In this document: one piece after another, positions 18,387 through 26,283 of the stretch
Numbering within the stretch: the first letter of the stretch is position 1
How the letters are laid out: every line of letters starts with the position of its first letter
Origin: an uncultured Candidatus Binatia bacterium
GTDB lineage: Bacteria; Desulfobacterota; Binatia; Bin18
Assembly (NCBI GenBank): GCA_958296235.1
Contig: OY282457.1
Span: forward strand, 248,001 to 312,000
Length of the DNA stretch: 64,000 nt
Direction of reading: 5' to 3'
Translations under genes and position numbers: made by a program
The notes under the pieces: model-generated
What the model was told of the DNA's origin: nothing
Databases searched by the model: none
Seen by the model: only the letters and a program-made list of their open reading frames with translations

Positions 18387-18602
18387 GTGATGCAGATTAC
18401 ATTATTCGGCGACCCCCCGTTCCCCTGCGCTGTGCCTGTCTGCGCCAGGGGGCCAGGAGGGCGGGCTTCCCTCCCTGGGAGAGCGGGCTTCCAGCCCGCA
18501 AGCGGCCAAGATGGCCGCTCTCCCAGGCAGCGGGCGGGCGAGCGGCCCGAGGCGGGGGCCGCCGGCCCGGTCCCGGGAGGCTTACGCCACAATATGCATC
18601 AC
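18387..18602. repeat. GTGATGCA-ended repeat element, copy A
   Basis: Bounded by inverted GTGATGCA...TGCATCAC, with arms extended outward (TTGGACTTGTGATGCA versus CCAAGACATGTGATGCA). Interior is GC-rich with nested hairpins. A second member of the family lies at 30691-30870; both are followed by GGAGGGGGTGGCCGAAGGCC-type sequence. Occupies the gene-free 18291-18672 stretch. MITE-like or a dispersed intergenic repeat; no coding capacity. Confidence 0.6.
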
Positions 18603-18672
18603 ATGTCTTGGAGGGGTGGCCGAAGGCCGGGGTGGGCTCCTTTTATCGAGGCATAAACAGGGAGAGGGTCTC

Positions 18673-19161
18673 ATGCTGATCGAAATCTATCCCAAACCCG
18701 ACGGCATGCAGCATATCAATCTCATGTTCTGTGAGGCTGAGCCCGAGCCTGAGGACGGCTGGGTCCGCGCTCATATTGACGCGTTTCCCACTCCGCCCAA
18801 GCGGATTTTTGAAGAGGAACGGGCCGGCCGGACGTATACCACGCTCCAGTACGGCCAGTGTGTTATCGGGCATTCCATGTTCTATATCGAAAAGCACAAG
18901 GGCGTGGTGGACCAACTGCTCGGGGTCTGCGCGAGCGAGCTTGAGCGGGCTGCCCTGGACCGTCCGACGCGCAATGTGATTGTCTCCCGCCTGGCCCTGG
19001 AACTGAATAAAAACGCCCGATTTTCAGTTGACGAGCAGGGCAATCTGACCATTGCTCTGAAAGAGATAGATGAGGCCGAGATTCACAAACGCCTGGGTGA
19101 GCTGATAACCGAAGAAACTCCTGTCCGGCAGGTCGAAGTCGTAGGAAGTGAGACATCCTGA
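18673..19161 (+). CDS. hypothetical protein
   Basis: 162 residues, acidic, soluble, no signal peptide or membrane helix. It begins MLIEIYPKPDGMQHINLMFC and contains EDGWVRAHIDAFPTPPKRIF and YIEKHKGVVDQLLG. The ATG follows GGGAGAGGGTCTC; the longer frame upstream runs into repeat DNA. Not recognised. Its 3' end (VEVVGSETS) forms the left copy of a direct repeat found again just before the SDR gene at 19804. Confidence 0.75.
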   Translation: MLIEIYPKPDGMQHINLMFCEAEPEPEDGWVRAHIDAFPTPPKRIFEEERAGRTYTTLQYGQCVIGHSMFYIEKHKGVVDQLLGVCASELERAALDRPTRNVIVSRLALELNKNARFSVDEQGNLTIALKEIDEAEIHKRLGELITEETPVRQVEVVGSETS

Positions 19162-19163
19162 TG
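19133..19163. repeat. direct repeat flanking small-gene cassette, copy 1
   Basis: TCGAAGTCGTAGGAAGTGAG followed by ACATCCTGATG. The copy at 19777-19804 reads TCGAAACCATAGGAAGTGAG followed by GCCTGATG. The exact core is TAGGAAGTGAG. This copy overlaps the end of the gene at 18673. Confidence 0.7.
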
Positions 19164-19220
19164 ACATCACGACGGAATATAAGACGATTAAGACACCCTA
19201 TGGATTAGCATCCATTGGAG

Positions 19221-19391
19221 ATGGGAATGTTCAAGTGGCTACAACGGTTAGCTTCCTGGATTCTTTCAATTTGGCGAAGAATCCCGCCGGAAACAAAAAG
19301 AGAAATAATCGACGCTATCGTAGACCTTTTTGAAGAGATTCTTAGAGAATATTATCGCCGGTGGAAAAGAAAAAACGGAAAGGAAGAATGA
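19221..19391 (+). CDS. small basic amphipathic protein
   Basis: 56 residues, starting MGMFKWLQRLASWILSIWRR, then IPPETKREIIDAIVDLFEEI and a basic end. A tryptophan-rich amphipathic or membrane-binding N-terminus is followed by a charged helix. TTGGAG lies just before the ATG; an ATG two codons on is an alternative. Six bp separate it from the 98-residue gene downstream, so they form a pair in an AT-richer segment. Membrane-active toxin or docking peptide are possible readings; I do not recognise a family. Confidence 0.6.
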   Translation: MGMFKWLQRLASWILSIWRRIPPETKREIIDAIVDLFEEILREYYRRWKRKNGKEE

Positions 19392-19397
19392 TAGGCC

Positions 19398-19694
19398 ATG
19401 TCTGACTTAAAAAGTTTCATCTTGGACTCAGGATTGCCGTCAAGATTGTCATCAACTGAACTTAAAACTCGAATGAGCAGGCTTTTACCTGCAGCAGGCA
19501 TTCTTCCTCCTGGTCGAGATGAGTTTGAACGAGATAGGTTTATTAGCGAAGTAGCGAATTTAGCTCACAGTGAGAAAATCATCACTTCGCTTAGTGAAGA
19601 AGTTGGACAGCCAAAAGAAAACGAATCAGAAGATGAATTCGTAAACAGGGCAAAATCAACTCTGGCAAATCTGCTTTGGCGGGAAATACAGTAG
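19398..19694 (+). CDS. hypothetical 98-residue protein, cassette partner
   Basis: Soluble, mostly helical, starting MSDLKSFILDSGLPSRLSST. No recognisable motif. Codon use is AT-richer than that of the metabolic genes on both sides (for example AAA, GAA and TTA are common). With the 56-residue gene 6 bp upstream it forms a two-gene unit between two copies of a short direct repeat. Possibly an immunity or antitoxin partner, purely from layout. Confidence 0.65.
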   Translation: MSDLKSFILDSGLPSRLSSTELKTRMSRLLPAAGILPPGRDEFERDRFISEVANLAHSEKIITSLSEEVGQPKENESEDEFVNRAKSTLANLLWREIQ

Positions 19695-19776
19695 TGCATG
19701 ATCTAGTAAAACCTATCAAGCACTGTGCCCTCCGCTTCGTTCGAACACTGAGGGTCGGCATTACAGAATATATACC

Positions 19777-19804
19777 TCGAAACCATAGGAAGTGAGGCCT
19801 GATG
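19777..19804. repeat. direct repeat flanking small-gene cassette, copy 2
   Basis: Second copy of the 19133-19163 sequence, immediately upstream of and overlapping the SDR start region. Shares TCGAA, TAGGAAGTGAG and CCTGATG with copy 1. Confidence 0.7.
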
Positions 19805-20556
19805 TGGCAGGGGTGGAAGGAAGAGTCGCGCTTATAACCGGAGCCGGGTCGGGTATTGGACGCGCGACTGCGCGGGTCTTAGCCACAGGCGGCGCCGATA
19901 TTGTGGTGACCGATATCAACCTGGCTGGGGCTGAGGAAACGGCCCAGACCGTCACGGAATGCGGCCGCAGGGCGCTCGCGCTCCAGGTCGATGTGGCAGA
20001 CCTGCATGCCGTGGAAACGGCGGCGACGCAGACCCGCCAGGAGTTGGGCGCGATTGACATTCTGTTCAGCAACGCCGGCATAGGAACCCAGGTCGCGTTT
20101 GCAGACATGACAGAGGAGGACTGGGATCGCATGTTCGATGTTCATCTCAATGGGACGTATCACTGCTTTCGCGCGGTCTTACCCGAGATGAAAACCGCGG
20201 GCTGGGGCCGGTTGATCAGTACCTCCTCTATGGGTGCCTTTACCGGAGGGGTCCGTCTGGCCCACTACTGTGCGGCCAAGGCCGGTATTGCCGGGCTTAC
20301 GGTTGCCATGGCAAGTGAGCTGGCGCGAACGGGCATTACGGTCAACGCGGTTGCTCCCGGTGTGATCGATACGCCAATGGTCCGGCAGAGTCCTGAGCGC
20401 TGGGTCAAGAATATGACCAAGACCATTCCGATGCGCAAACTGGGACAACCCGAGGACATCGCCCATGCCGTCGCCTATTTGGCCTCGGAGGAAGCCGGAT
20501 TCATGACAGGCCAGATTCTCAGTCCGAACGGCGGCTCGTATATGAAGTGGTGTTAA
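19804..20556 (+). CDS. SDR-family oxidoreductase
   Basis: About 250-residue short-chain dehydrogenase/reductase. Cofactor motif TGAGSGIG at the N-terminus, NAG motif (SNAGIGTQ), catalytic Ser (SSMGAF) and YCAAK (Tyr, Lys), then the substrate loop. The acidic residue after the second strand (VVTDINLAGA) favours NAD(H). Possible GTG starts are 19792, 19804 and 19813; 19804 is chosen for spacing from AGGAAG. One bp from the next SDR. FabG-like 3-oxoacyl or alcohol dehydrogenase role; substrate open. Confidence 0.92.
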   Translation: MAGVEGRVALITGAGSGIGRATARVLATGGADIVVTDINLAGAEETAQTVTECGRRALALQVDVADLHAVETAATQTRQELGAIDILFSNAGIGTQVAFADMTEEDWDRMFDVHLNGTYHCFRAVLPEMKTAGWGRLISTSSMGAFTGGVRLAHYCAAKAGIAGLTVAMASELARTGITVNAVAPGVIDTPMVRQSPERWVKNMTKTIPMRKLGQPEDIAHAVAYLASEEAGFMTGQILSPNGGSYMKWC

Positions 20557-20557
20557 G

Positions 20558-21313
20558 ATGCGACTGTCAGGAAAAACCGCGCTGATAACCGGCGCCGGGT
20601 CGGGCCTGGGCCAGGCGACCGCTCAGCTTTTTGCTCAGGAGGGCGCGCAGGTCGTTGTGGCCGATATCAGCCAGCGTCGCGCAGCCGCGGTCGCTGCCGA
20701 GATCAATCAAACCAAGGCTTCTCCGGCCATAGGTCTTCAGGCTGATGTAACACAGCGTCAGGCCGTCAACGCTCTGGTTGATCGGGCCAAGAGCGAGTAT
20801 GGACCAATCCATATTCTTGTGAACAACGCCGGGATTGCCCAGATCAAGGACCTGCTCGATATCACGCCTGAAGAGTGGCAGCGCATGATCGACGTCCACA
20901 TGAAGGGAACCTTTCTGTGCACGCGGGCCGTGATCGGAGATATGCTAGCCGCACAGTGGGGGCGGGTGATTAACACGGCTTCTGTTGCCGGCATGACCGG
21001 CGGGCCGCAAAACGCGCACTACGCTGCGGCAAAGGCCGCCATTATCGGTTTTACCCGCTCGTTAGCTTTGGAGTACGCGCGGTCGGGCATCACGGTGAAC
21101 GCGGTTGCCCCTGGATTGATTGAAACACCCATGGTCAAACAAGGCACCGGACCTGCCGCCGAAAAGGTGGTGGACTTCTTTATCCGCCGCATTCCCATGC
21201 GCCAAATGGGTACGCCCCGAGACATTGCCGCGGCCCATTTGTATCTGGCCTCAGACGATGCCGCCTATGTGACCGGGCAAGTGCTGAGCCCGAACGGCGG
21301 CTATCTGGTGTAA
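20558..21313 (+). CDS. SDR-family oxidoreductase, second copy
   Basis: 251 residues with TGAGSGLG, NNAGIAQI, catalytic Ser in NTASVAGM and YAAAK. Strongly similar to the gene just upstream (both end in GQVLSPNGG or GQILSPNGG), so a tandem duplication. VVVADISQRRA indicates an acidic residue for NAD binding. Begins 1 bp after the preceding stop. Probably a paired dehydrogenase acting on acyl or alcohol intermediates. Confidence 0.92.
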   Translation: MRLSGKTALITGAGSGLGQATAQLFAQEGAQVVVADISQRRAAAVAAEINQTKASPAIGLQADVTQRQAVNALVDRAKSEYGPIHILVNNAGIAQIKDLLDITPEEWQRMIDVHMKGTFLCTRAVIGDMLAAQWGRVINTASVAGMTGGPQNAHYAAAKAAIIGFTRSLALEYARSGITVNAVAPGLIETPMVKQGTGPAAEKVVDFFIRRIPMRQMGTPRDIAAAHLYLASDDAAYVTGQVLSPNGGYLV

Positions 21314-21359
21314 GGCGTTTTTCCTTGACGTTTACGGATGCTGGTTATAGCGTGGCGGT

Positions 21360-22295
21360 GTGAACGAAGCCTTTGAACACCGTTCGTTACTTGACCGCAC
21401 CCTCTTGCGCACTCTTCAGCAGCGCCAAGACTGGCCCTCTATTATCCGGCTGACCCTCCATCTGTCCGCTTTCCTGCTGGGTGCGTATGGCGTGCTGCTC
21501 GTCACGCCGCATTCTCACGTTGCGGCAGGTCTGCTTTCGGTCGTGCTGAGTGGGATTTGGGCTTCGTTGTTCGCTCCCTTTCATGAGTGTACACATCAGA
21601 CCGCCTTTAAGTCTGCCTGGCTGAACTCCCTGGGCGCGTGGCTCAGCGGCTTTCCCTTTGGTATGGCGCCGGCGGCGTACCGAGCCTTCCATTTTGATCA
21701 TCATCGCTACACTCAATATGTCGACAAGGACCCGGAGCTGTTGTTTTTGGGTGGGCAACCGGTGTCCTGGCCAAATAAATGGAAAAATTGGCTGCGTATG
21801 ATTAGCGGCTGGGGCATTCTCCTCTTCAAAATAGGCCCTTTAGTGCGCTTTCCTTTCCTGGCCTATGAGAAATGGGAATCCTTCGCTCCCTGGGCCTCGC
21901 TCGACCAACGTCCCACACTGGCCTGGCAATCGGGGGTGATCGCCCTCTTTTGGGTCGGGCTGATTATTGCTGCCTGTAGCGGTCCCGCGGGTATGGGCTG
22001 GCTGCTGTTTGCGGGTCTTCTCAGCCATATGTTTCAAGCCATATGGGTGACTACCGAGCATACGGGATTGCCGAACGAAGGCTCTATTCTGGCGCGCACG
22101 CGGACCATGCAGACCTGGCCGTTTTTCAGCTGGTGGCTGTGGAATATGAACTTTCATGCCGAGCACCATGCCTGGCCGGCGGTCCCGTGGTATGAACTGC
22201 CCGCCCTGCACCAGGAAGTGGCAGAACACCTCGACGCCACGGAGCGCGGATATGCCCGACTCCAGTTCAAGGTCTGGAGCAAGGTCGGTGTGTAG
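21360..22295 (+). CDS. membrane fatty acid desaturase
   Basis: 311 residues with the three histidine boxes of the non-haem di-iron desaturase/hydroxylase family: HECTH (about residue 76), HFDHH (about 115) and HAEHH (about 262), embedded among hydrophobic segments such as LHLSAFLLGAYGVLLV. The start is a GTG; a TTGACG box lies 30 bp upstream with a suboptimal TATAGC spacing. It ends inside the first copy of the 83-bp repeat that precedes the gasdermin cassette. Introduces a double bond or hydroxyl into an acyl chain, or acts on a related lipid such as a carotenoid. Confidence 0.9.
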   Translation: MNEAFEHRSLLDRTLLRTLQQRQDWPSIIRLTLHLSAFLLGAYGVLLVTPHSHVAAGLLSVVLSGIWASLFAPFHECTHQTAFKSAWLNSLGAWLSGFPFGMAPAAYRAFHFDHHRYTQYVDKDPELLFLGGQPVSWPNKWKNWLRMISGWGILLFKIGPLVRFPFLAYEKWESFAPWASLDQRPTLAWQSGVIALFWVGLIIAACSGPAGMGWLLFAGLLSHMFQAIWVTTEHTGLPNEGSILARTRTMQTWPFFSWWLWNMNFHAEHHAWPAVPWYELPALHQEVAEHLDATERGYARLQFKVWSKVGV

Positions 22296-22373
22296 GGCCT
22301 GACCCCTGCTCGCCTTGACCACCCGAAACCCAGCGTCTAGGCTCACGTCAACAGCAGCTCAGGAGGTTAGGAA
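22291..22373. repeat. direct repeat bordering gasdermin cassette, left copy
   Basis: Includes the desaturase stop codon, a promoter and a ribosome site. The last 65 bp (22309-22373) match 24826-24890 with one mismatch; the first 18 bp are more diverged. The pair encloses the 2.4-kb AT-richer two-gene insert. Confidence 0.95.
22315..22343 (+). promoter_or_regulatory. sigma70-like promoter, left (duplicated) copy
   Basis: TTGACC, 17-bp spacer, TAGGCT, then a 30-nt leader with AGGAGG. It would drive the gasdermin operon. The same boxes occur at 24832-24860 ahead of the acyl-CoA dehydrogenase gene. Confidence 0.55.
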
Positions 22374-22385
22374 GGGGAGAGCGAA

Positions 22386-23189
22386 ATGAGCTTCTACTCT
22401 ATTTGTAAATCGGATCCTGTCTTGGATTTTATTCGTGATACCTACGACGCAACTCCGTTGAAAATTCCTGATACTCGAATCAAACCTCTTACTTTATTTA
22501 CTACTGTAAAACGCCGCTTCCGGTATATTGGGCCTATCAAGGATATTGCTGCGGACAAGGCGTGGAAAAAACTGCGTCCAGAATCCCAAAAACTGTCAGA
22601 TATCTCGAAGGTCGAGTCACGAAAACTATCTTGGTCTATTGCCATAGACTTATTGAGCCCATTTCTCGCCCAGAGTCTAACACCCTCTCTGACTGACACG
22701 ATGACGAGTCTAAAAGCTTTTCGGAGTACAAGCGTTTGCGTTTCCATTAAGGGCGTGAGGCGGCACTTTATCGCTCCCAGCAGGGTAGCAAATTTATTGA
22801 AATCCGCCCCCATTAATCTAAGAACAATAGATAGCTCAGGGACTCTCCATTTGGTCGACTCCATCCTGGTCGCCCGTAAGATTACATTAAACATGAATTG
22901 CCCTTCTGCAGTTGAGGTCGCAACAAAGCTCGAAAACGCATTGAGTGGTAAGTTTTCGACCGATGCAATCCTTCGCAGTCAATCGTGTGTCTCTATAGCG
23001 GGAAATAAGTTTGTGCCCTTCGCATTCACATGTTTTCAACTACAGATCGACGAATCTGGACGCGCTTCTAGAATAGAATTTCCATCTTCGGGAGGTCCAC
23101 AGATCGGAGCTACACCGATGGGTGTAGATTTGCCGCCCACTCACGTCATGCTTGGAGAACCCAATGAATTCGTTAAAATCGATTCCTGA
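22386..23189 (+). CDS. probable bacterial gasdermin (bGSDM)
   Basis: 267 residues, the length of bacterial gasdermins. A Cys at residue 7 (MSFYSICKSDP) fits the acylated N-terminal Cys of that family. The opening DPVLDFIRDTYDATPLKIP, then TRIKPLTLF and RRFRYIGPIKDI, follows the pattern (DPxLxxLRxxGYxxxxLPxxxIxPLxLL...LG.L..I) I associate with bGSDMs; later ITLNMNCPSAVEVATKLENA and KFVPFAFTCFQLQID fit the central and final strands, followed by a short C-terminal tail that would be the inhibitory peptide. Gasdermins form membrane pores after cleavage by a partner protease and cause abortive death on phage infection. The overlapping downstream gene is a peptidase, which supports the call. AT-richer than neighbours; not confirmed by search. 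Confidence 0.72.
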   Translation: MSFYSICKSDPVLDFIRDTYDATPLKIPDTRIKPLTLFTTVKRRFRYIGPIKDIAADKAWKKLRPESQKLSDISKVESRKLSWSIAIDLLSPFLAQSLTPSLTDTMTSLKAFRSTSVCVSIKGVRRHFIAPSRVANLLKSAPINLRTIDSSGTLHLVDSILVARKITLNMNCPSAVEVATKLENALSGKFSTDAILRSQSCVSIAGNKFVPFAFTCFQLQIDESGRASRIEFPSSGGPQIGATPMGVDLPPTHVMLGEPNEFVKIDS

Positions 23190-24723
23190 CATCACGACAG
23201 CCAGAGATTGGATGGAATGTGAGCAAACTAAGATATACAAACAGATGGCGATTCCTGTTCCCGATTCTAAATCCGTAAATTTCTCACCGGAATGGCTCGA
23301 AAAGTATCTAAAGTCGAATCCTGACTATACGCCTGAGCAACGAGCTTCGTTCGCCAAACAATACAGTGATAGAGACCCATTGCAAGACCGCTCTGATGTT
23401 GGTCGAGTCGGCAAACCTATAAGCGTTTTGATTCTAACTAACCGAGTCGATAATTTAAAGAATGCATGCAAAAGGCTAAATCTACCAGGAGTGGTTGATA
23501 ACGTCGTTTTTGGCAACACTCCAGCAGGCGGATTGGGAGTATCTACATGTAGGATTGAAACATCCGACCATTATTCGGTCTTCATTCCGGACGGATTTTA
23601 TCACTTAATCAACCTATTCAGTAAATTAGTTGTTCTCTTGCAACCGTTTACCCTTATAGAGGAGGGGGTGGTGTATCAACCAGCGGCATCCTTCGATCAG
23701 TTTCGCCTCGCCCGGCACCCGTATATTCAATTCCGCCGCCGTGACCTCCTAAGAGCGTTTTTTATCCATGGAGATGTGGCAGCGGCACTTCCGTACCCCG
23801 CGGCAGTGCCGTTTCAAGATCGTTTGGCGTATTTGCTTGAAGGAACCGAATTATTTGTGATCGCACACGAAGTCGCGCACGTCATTCTCGGACATTTGGA
23901 TAGAGATATCTCAAAATTCACACCAGATGACGAGTTGGAGGCGGATAAACTTGCATTGGAGATTCTCACTGAACATTTTGACACCGAGATGGACCTCCCC
24001 GACGTCCGTGCTGCCCTGTGTATGTTTATGTTCCTCTCGATAGTCGATATATGGGAACAATCACTGCCTGCTCTTCTGTCGGTCGAGAATGAGTCACAAG
24101 TTGCTTCGCATCACCCTAAATTCGAGCAAAGGTTCAAACATTATCTTTCCTTACTTGAAGACTTTGCCCGCCGTCCGAAATTGGAGGAAGCGACAGTACC
24201 ATGGTACATATTCGTACACCGCGCGATAGGACTTGCTACGGAGGAGTCGGAACGTATTGTATTAGATATTGTCGATCAAGCGGGTGGTATAGCTGGAATT
24301 AGTGCATCAGTATTAGGGCCAGACAAGCACATGGGGCACTCGAAACCTGCGCCCCCGGACGTTTGGTATCGTACTATTGCCGAGTTGATTTTGTCAGATA
24401 TTTCAGCCAACCGCCGTCTTGGCTTGTGGTTCTTCCTAAAATTGTCTCTCAATTCCTCGATAGCCTTCTACGATGGCCTATTAGATGACGATGAACCGGA
24501 AGTTCAGAGTCTCTATAGGCAGGCATTGATTTCGATAGAGCCGATGTACGAATGGTATTTGCCGAGGCTCTTTGAGCGAATTCGTGAAGAGACAAGAGAC
24601 GGACAACAAAAGCAATACAAAGAGCAGATTGCTCAGCATCTTGTATTCAAGGCTTCTCTCGAACTTGGGGGCCGTTTTGACATGGATCCCATGCATCCTG
24701 ATTTTTTCAATGATCTTGATTAA
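23164..24723 (+). CDS. HExxH metallopeptidase, gasdermin partner
   Basis: 519 residues. Zinc site IAHEVAHVILGH (about residue 235) with a third ligand in DELEADKLALEIL about 24 residues later, as in M48-like peptidases. The N-terminal 200 residues are unassigned and could sense the trigger; the C-terminal half is helical without a known domain. No signal peptide, so cytosolic. The ATG at 23164 has GGAG 6 nt before it and overlaps the gasdermin gene by 26 bp, implying coupled translation. Most likely cleaves the gasdermin tail. Most bGSDM operons I know of use caspase-like or serine proteases, so a zinc enzyme would be a variant. Confidence 0.85.
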   Translation: MNSLKSIPDITTARDWMECEQTKIYKQMAIPVPDSKSVNFSPEWLEKYLKSNPDYTPEQRASFAKQYSDRDPLQDRSDVGRVGKPISVLILTNRVDNLKNACKRLNLPGVVDNVVFGNTPAGGLGVSTCRIETSDHYSVFIPDGFYHLINLFSKLVVLLQPFTLIEEGVVYQPAASFDQFRLARHPYIQFRRRDLLRAFFIHGDVAAALPYPAAVPFQDRLAYLLEGTELFVIAHEVAHVILGHLDRDISKFTPDDELEADKLALEILTEHFDTEMDLPDVRAALCMFMFLSIVDIWEQSLPALLSVENESQVASHHPKFEQRFKHYLSLLEDFARRPKLEEATVPWYIFVHRAIGLATEESERIVLDIVDQAGGIAGISASVLGPDKHMGHSKPAPPDVWYRTIAELILSDISANRRLGLWFFLKLSLNSSIAFYDGLLDDDEPEVQSLYRQALISIEPMYEWYLPRLFERIREETRDGQQKQYKEQIAQHLVFKASLELGGRFDMDPMHPDFFNDLD

Positions 24724-24806
24724 ACAGCAAATGTTTCTGTGACCGGAACAGTGAATTGACTCCCGGTTTAGTTGGTTTCCACATTCAACTGGGTAGTGTT
24801 ATAGCC

Positions 24807-24890
24807 TGTAGGGCTTCCCCACCTTCTCGCCTTGACCACTCGAAACCCAGCGTCTAGGCTCACGTCAACAGCAGCTCAGGAGGTTAGGAA
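24807..24890. repeat. direct repeat bordering gasdermin cassette, right copy
   Basis: Right-hand partner of 22291-22373, ending 5 bp before the acyl-CoA dehydrogenase ATG. The 65-bp core differs at one base from the left copy. The 24724-24806 stretch before it shows nothing further. Confidence 0.95.
24832..24860 (+). promoter_or_regulatory. sigma70-like promoter of acyl-CoA dehydrogenase gene
   Basis: TTGACC, 17-bp spacer, TAGGCT, then AGGAGG ahead of the ATG at 24896. Identical boxes to the left repeat copy. Probably the ancestral promoter of this gene. Confidence 0.5.
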
Positions 24891-24895
24891 TTACG

Positions 24896-26059
24896 ATGCT
24901 CACTGCACCGACGCGCTTTTTTACCGAAGACCATGAGATATTCCGCGAACAGGTTCGGAATTTTGTGACCAGGGAAGTCCATCCTCATATTGACCAGTGG
25001 GAAGAAGAGGCTCTTTTCCCCAAGTCGCTCTACCAGCGCATGGGTGAACTCGGGTTTCTGGGTATTCGCCATCCCGTAGAGTATGGGGGCAGTGCCGGGG
25101 ATATCTGGATGACGCTCGTCTTTTGTGAGGAGTTGTGTCGTTGCCGGGCCTTGGGCCTCCCCACGAGTGTTTTGGTCCATACCGATATGTCCTCGACCCA
25201 TATCGCCCGCAACGGCACGCCGGAGCAGAAAGAAAAATACCTGCGACCCATGATTACGGGCGAGGCGGTCTGCGCCATAGGCGTGACTGAACCTTCGGGC
25301 GGCTCCGATGTCGCCAGCATACGCACCACGGCAGTGAAAGACGGCGATTCCTACGTCATTAACGGCTCCAAGATTTTTATCACCAACTCCGTCCACGCCG
25401 ACGTCTTTTGCGTGGCTGCCAAAACCGACAAGGATGCCCAGGCGCGCGGCATCTCCATATTCCTTGTCGAGCGTGACACTCCTGGGTTCAGCCTGGCTAA
25501 AAAGCTGGACAAAATGGGCTGTCATAGTTCGGATACCGGCGAGTTGGTCTTTGAAGATGTTCGCGTTCCACGTCACAACCTCTTGGGACAGGAGGGCAAA
25601 GGGTTTTATTATATTATGCAGAACTTCCAGGACGAGCGCCTGATTGCGGCCAGTATGGCCGTGAGTGCGGCCCAGCAGGCTCTTGAAGATACGCTCACCT
25701 ATACACGCGAGCGGGAGACGTTTGGCAAGCGCATATTTGACCATCAGGTCGTGTCGCATCGCCTGGCGGACATGGCGACCGAATTGGAAGCCGCCCGTCA
25801 GTTGACATATTACGCGGCTGATGTGCTGGCCAGCGGGCGTGACTGTAGTACCGAAGTCTCAATGGCAAAGCTGTACGGCTGTAATATAGCCAACAAGATC
25901 GCCTATGAGTGCGTCCAACTGCACGGTGGCTACGGCTATATGAAAGAGTTTGCGGTTGAACGGTTCTACCGGGACATCCGTCAGAGCACGATTGCCGGAG
26001 GGTCCGCCGAGATTATGAAGGAAATCATCGTTAAGCGCGGGCTGGACCGGGACCTGTAG
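24896..26059 (+). CDS. acyl-CoA dehydrogenase
   Basis: 387 residues, full family length. Signature 1 is CAIGVTEPSGGSDVASI, and the C-terminal signature covers CVQLHGGYGYMKEF followed by YRDIRQSTIAGGSAEIMKEI. Catalytic Glu is expected in the loop before the C-terminal helix. FAD-dependent alpha,beta-dehydrogenation of an acyl-CoA. The ATG follows AGGAGGTTAGGAATTACG. Before the gasdermin cassette was inserted it presumably followed the desaturase directly. Confidence 0.96.
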   Translation: MLTAPTRFFTEDHEIFREQVRNFVTREVHPHIDQWEEEALFPKSLYQRMGELGFLGIRHPVEYGGSAGDIWMTLVFCEELCRCRALGLPTSVLVHTDMSSTHIARNGTPEQKEKYLRPMITGEAVCAIGVTEPSGGSDVASIRTTAVKDGDSYVINGSKIFITNSVHADVFCVAAKTDKDAQARGISIFLVERDTPGFSLAKKLDKMGCHSSDTGELVFEDVRVPRHNLLGQEGKGFYYIMQNFQDERLIAASMAVSAAQQALEDTLTYTRERETFGKRIFDHQVVSHRLADMATELEAARQLTYYAADVLASGRDCSTEVSMAKLYGCNIANKIAYECVQLHGGYGYMKEFAVERFYRDIRQSTIAGGSAEIMKEIIVKRGLDRDL

Positions 26060-26283
26060 GCTGGGAGAGGGCTCACAATCCCCCTGCGCTGTCGCGCCTC
26101 CCCCTTGAGAAAGGGGACTGCGGAGGGTCGTCCTCTGAGACATGCAAACGGACTAATGCTACTTTACTTTCAATCTGTTATATTCTACTAAAGACGAGCA
26201 ACGCCTCTGGCGGTGTCGTATGTGGATGTGTGGAATGGATCCGTTGTGTGGTGGTGGATTGGTGGTATGTGGAGGAGGAATCC

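Noticed and set aside
18297-18679. Several open frames in the repeat region
   Set aside because: GC-rich inverted repeats give open frames in many phases; proteins look non-natural.
19148-19333. 61-codon frame MRHPDDITTEYK...
   Set aside because: Overlaps the end of the 18673 gene and the better-supported 56-residue gene in another frame.
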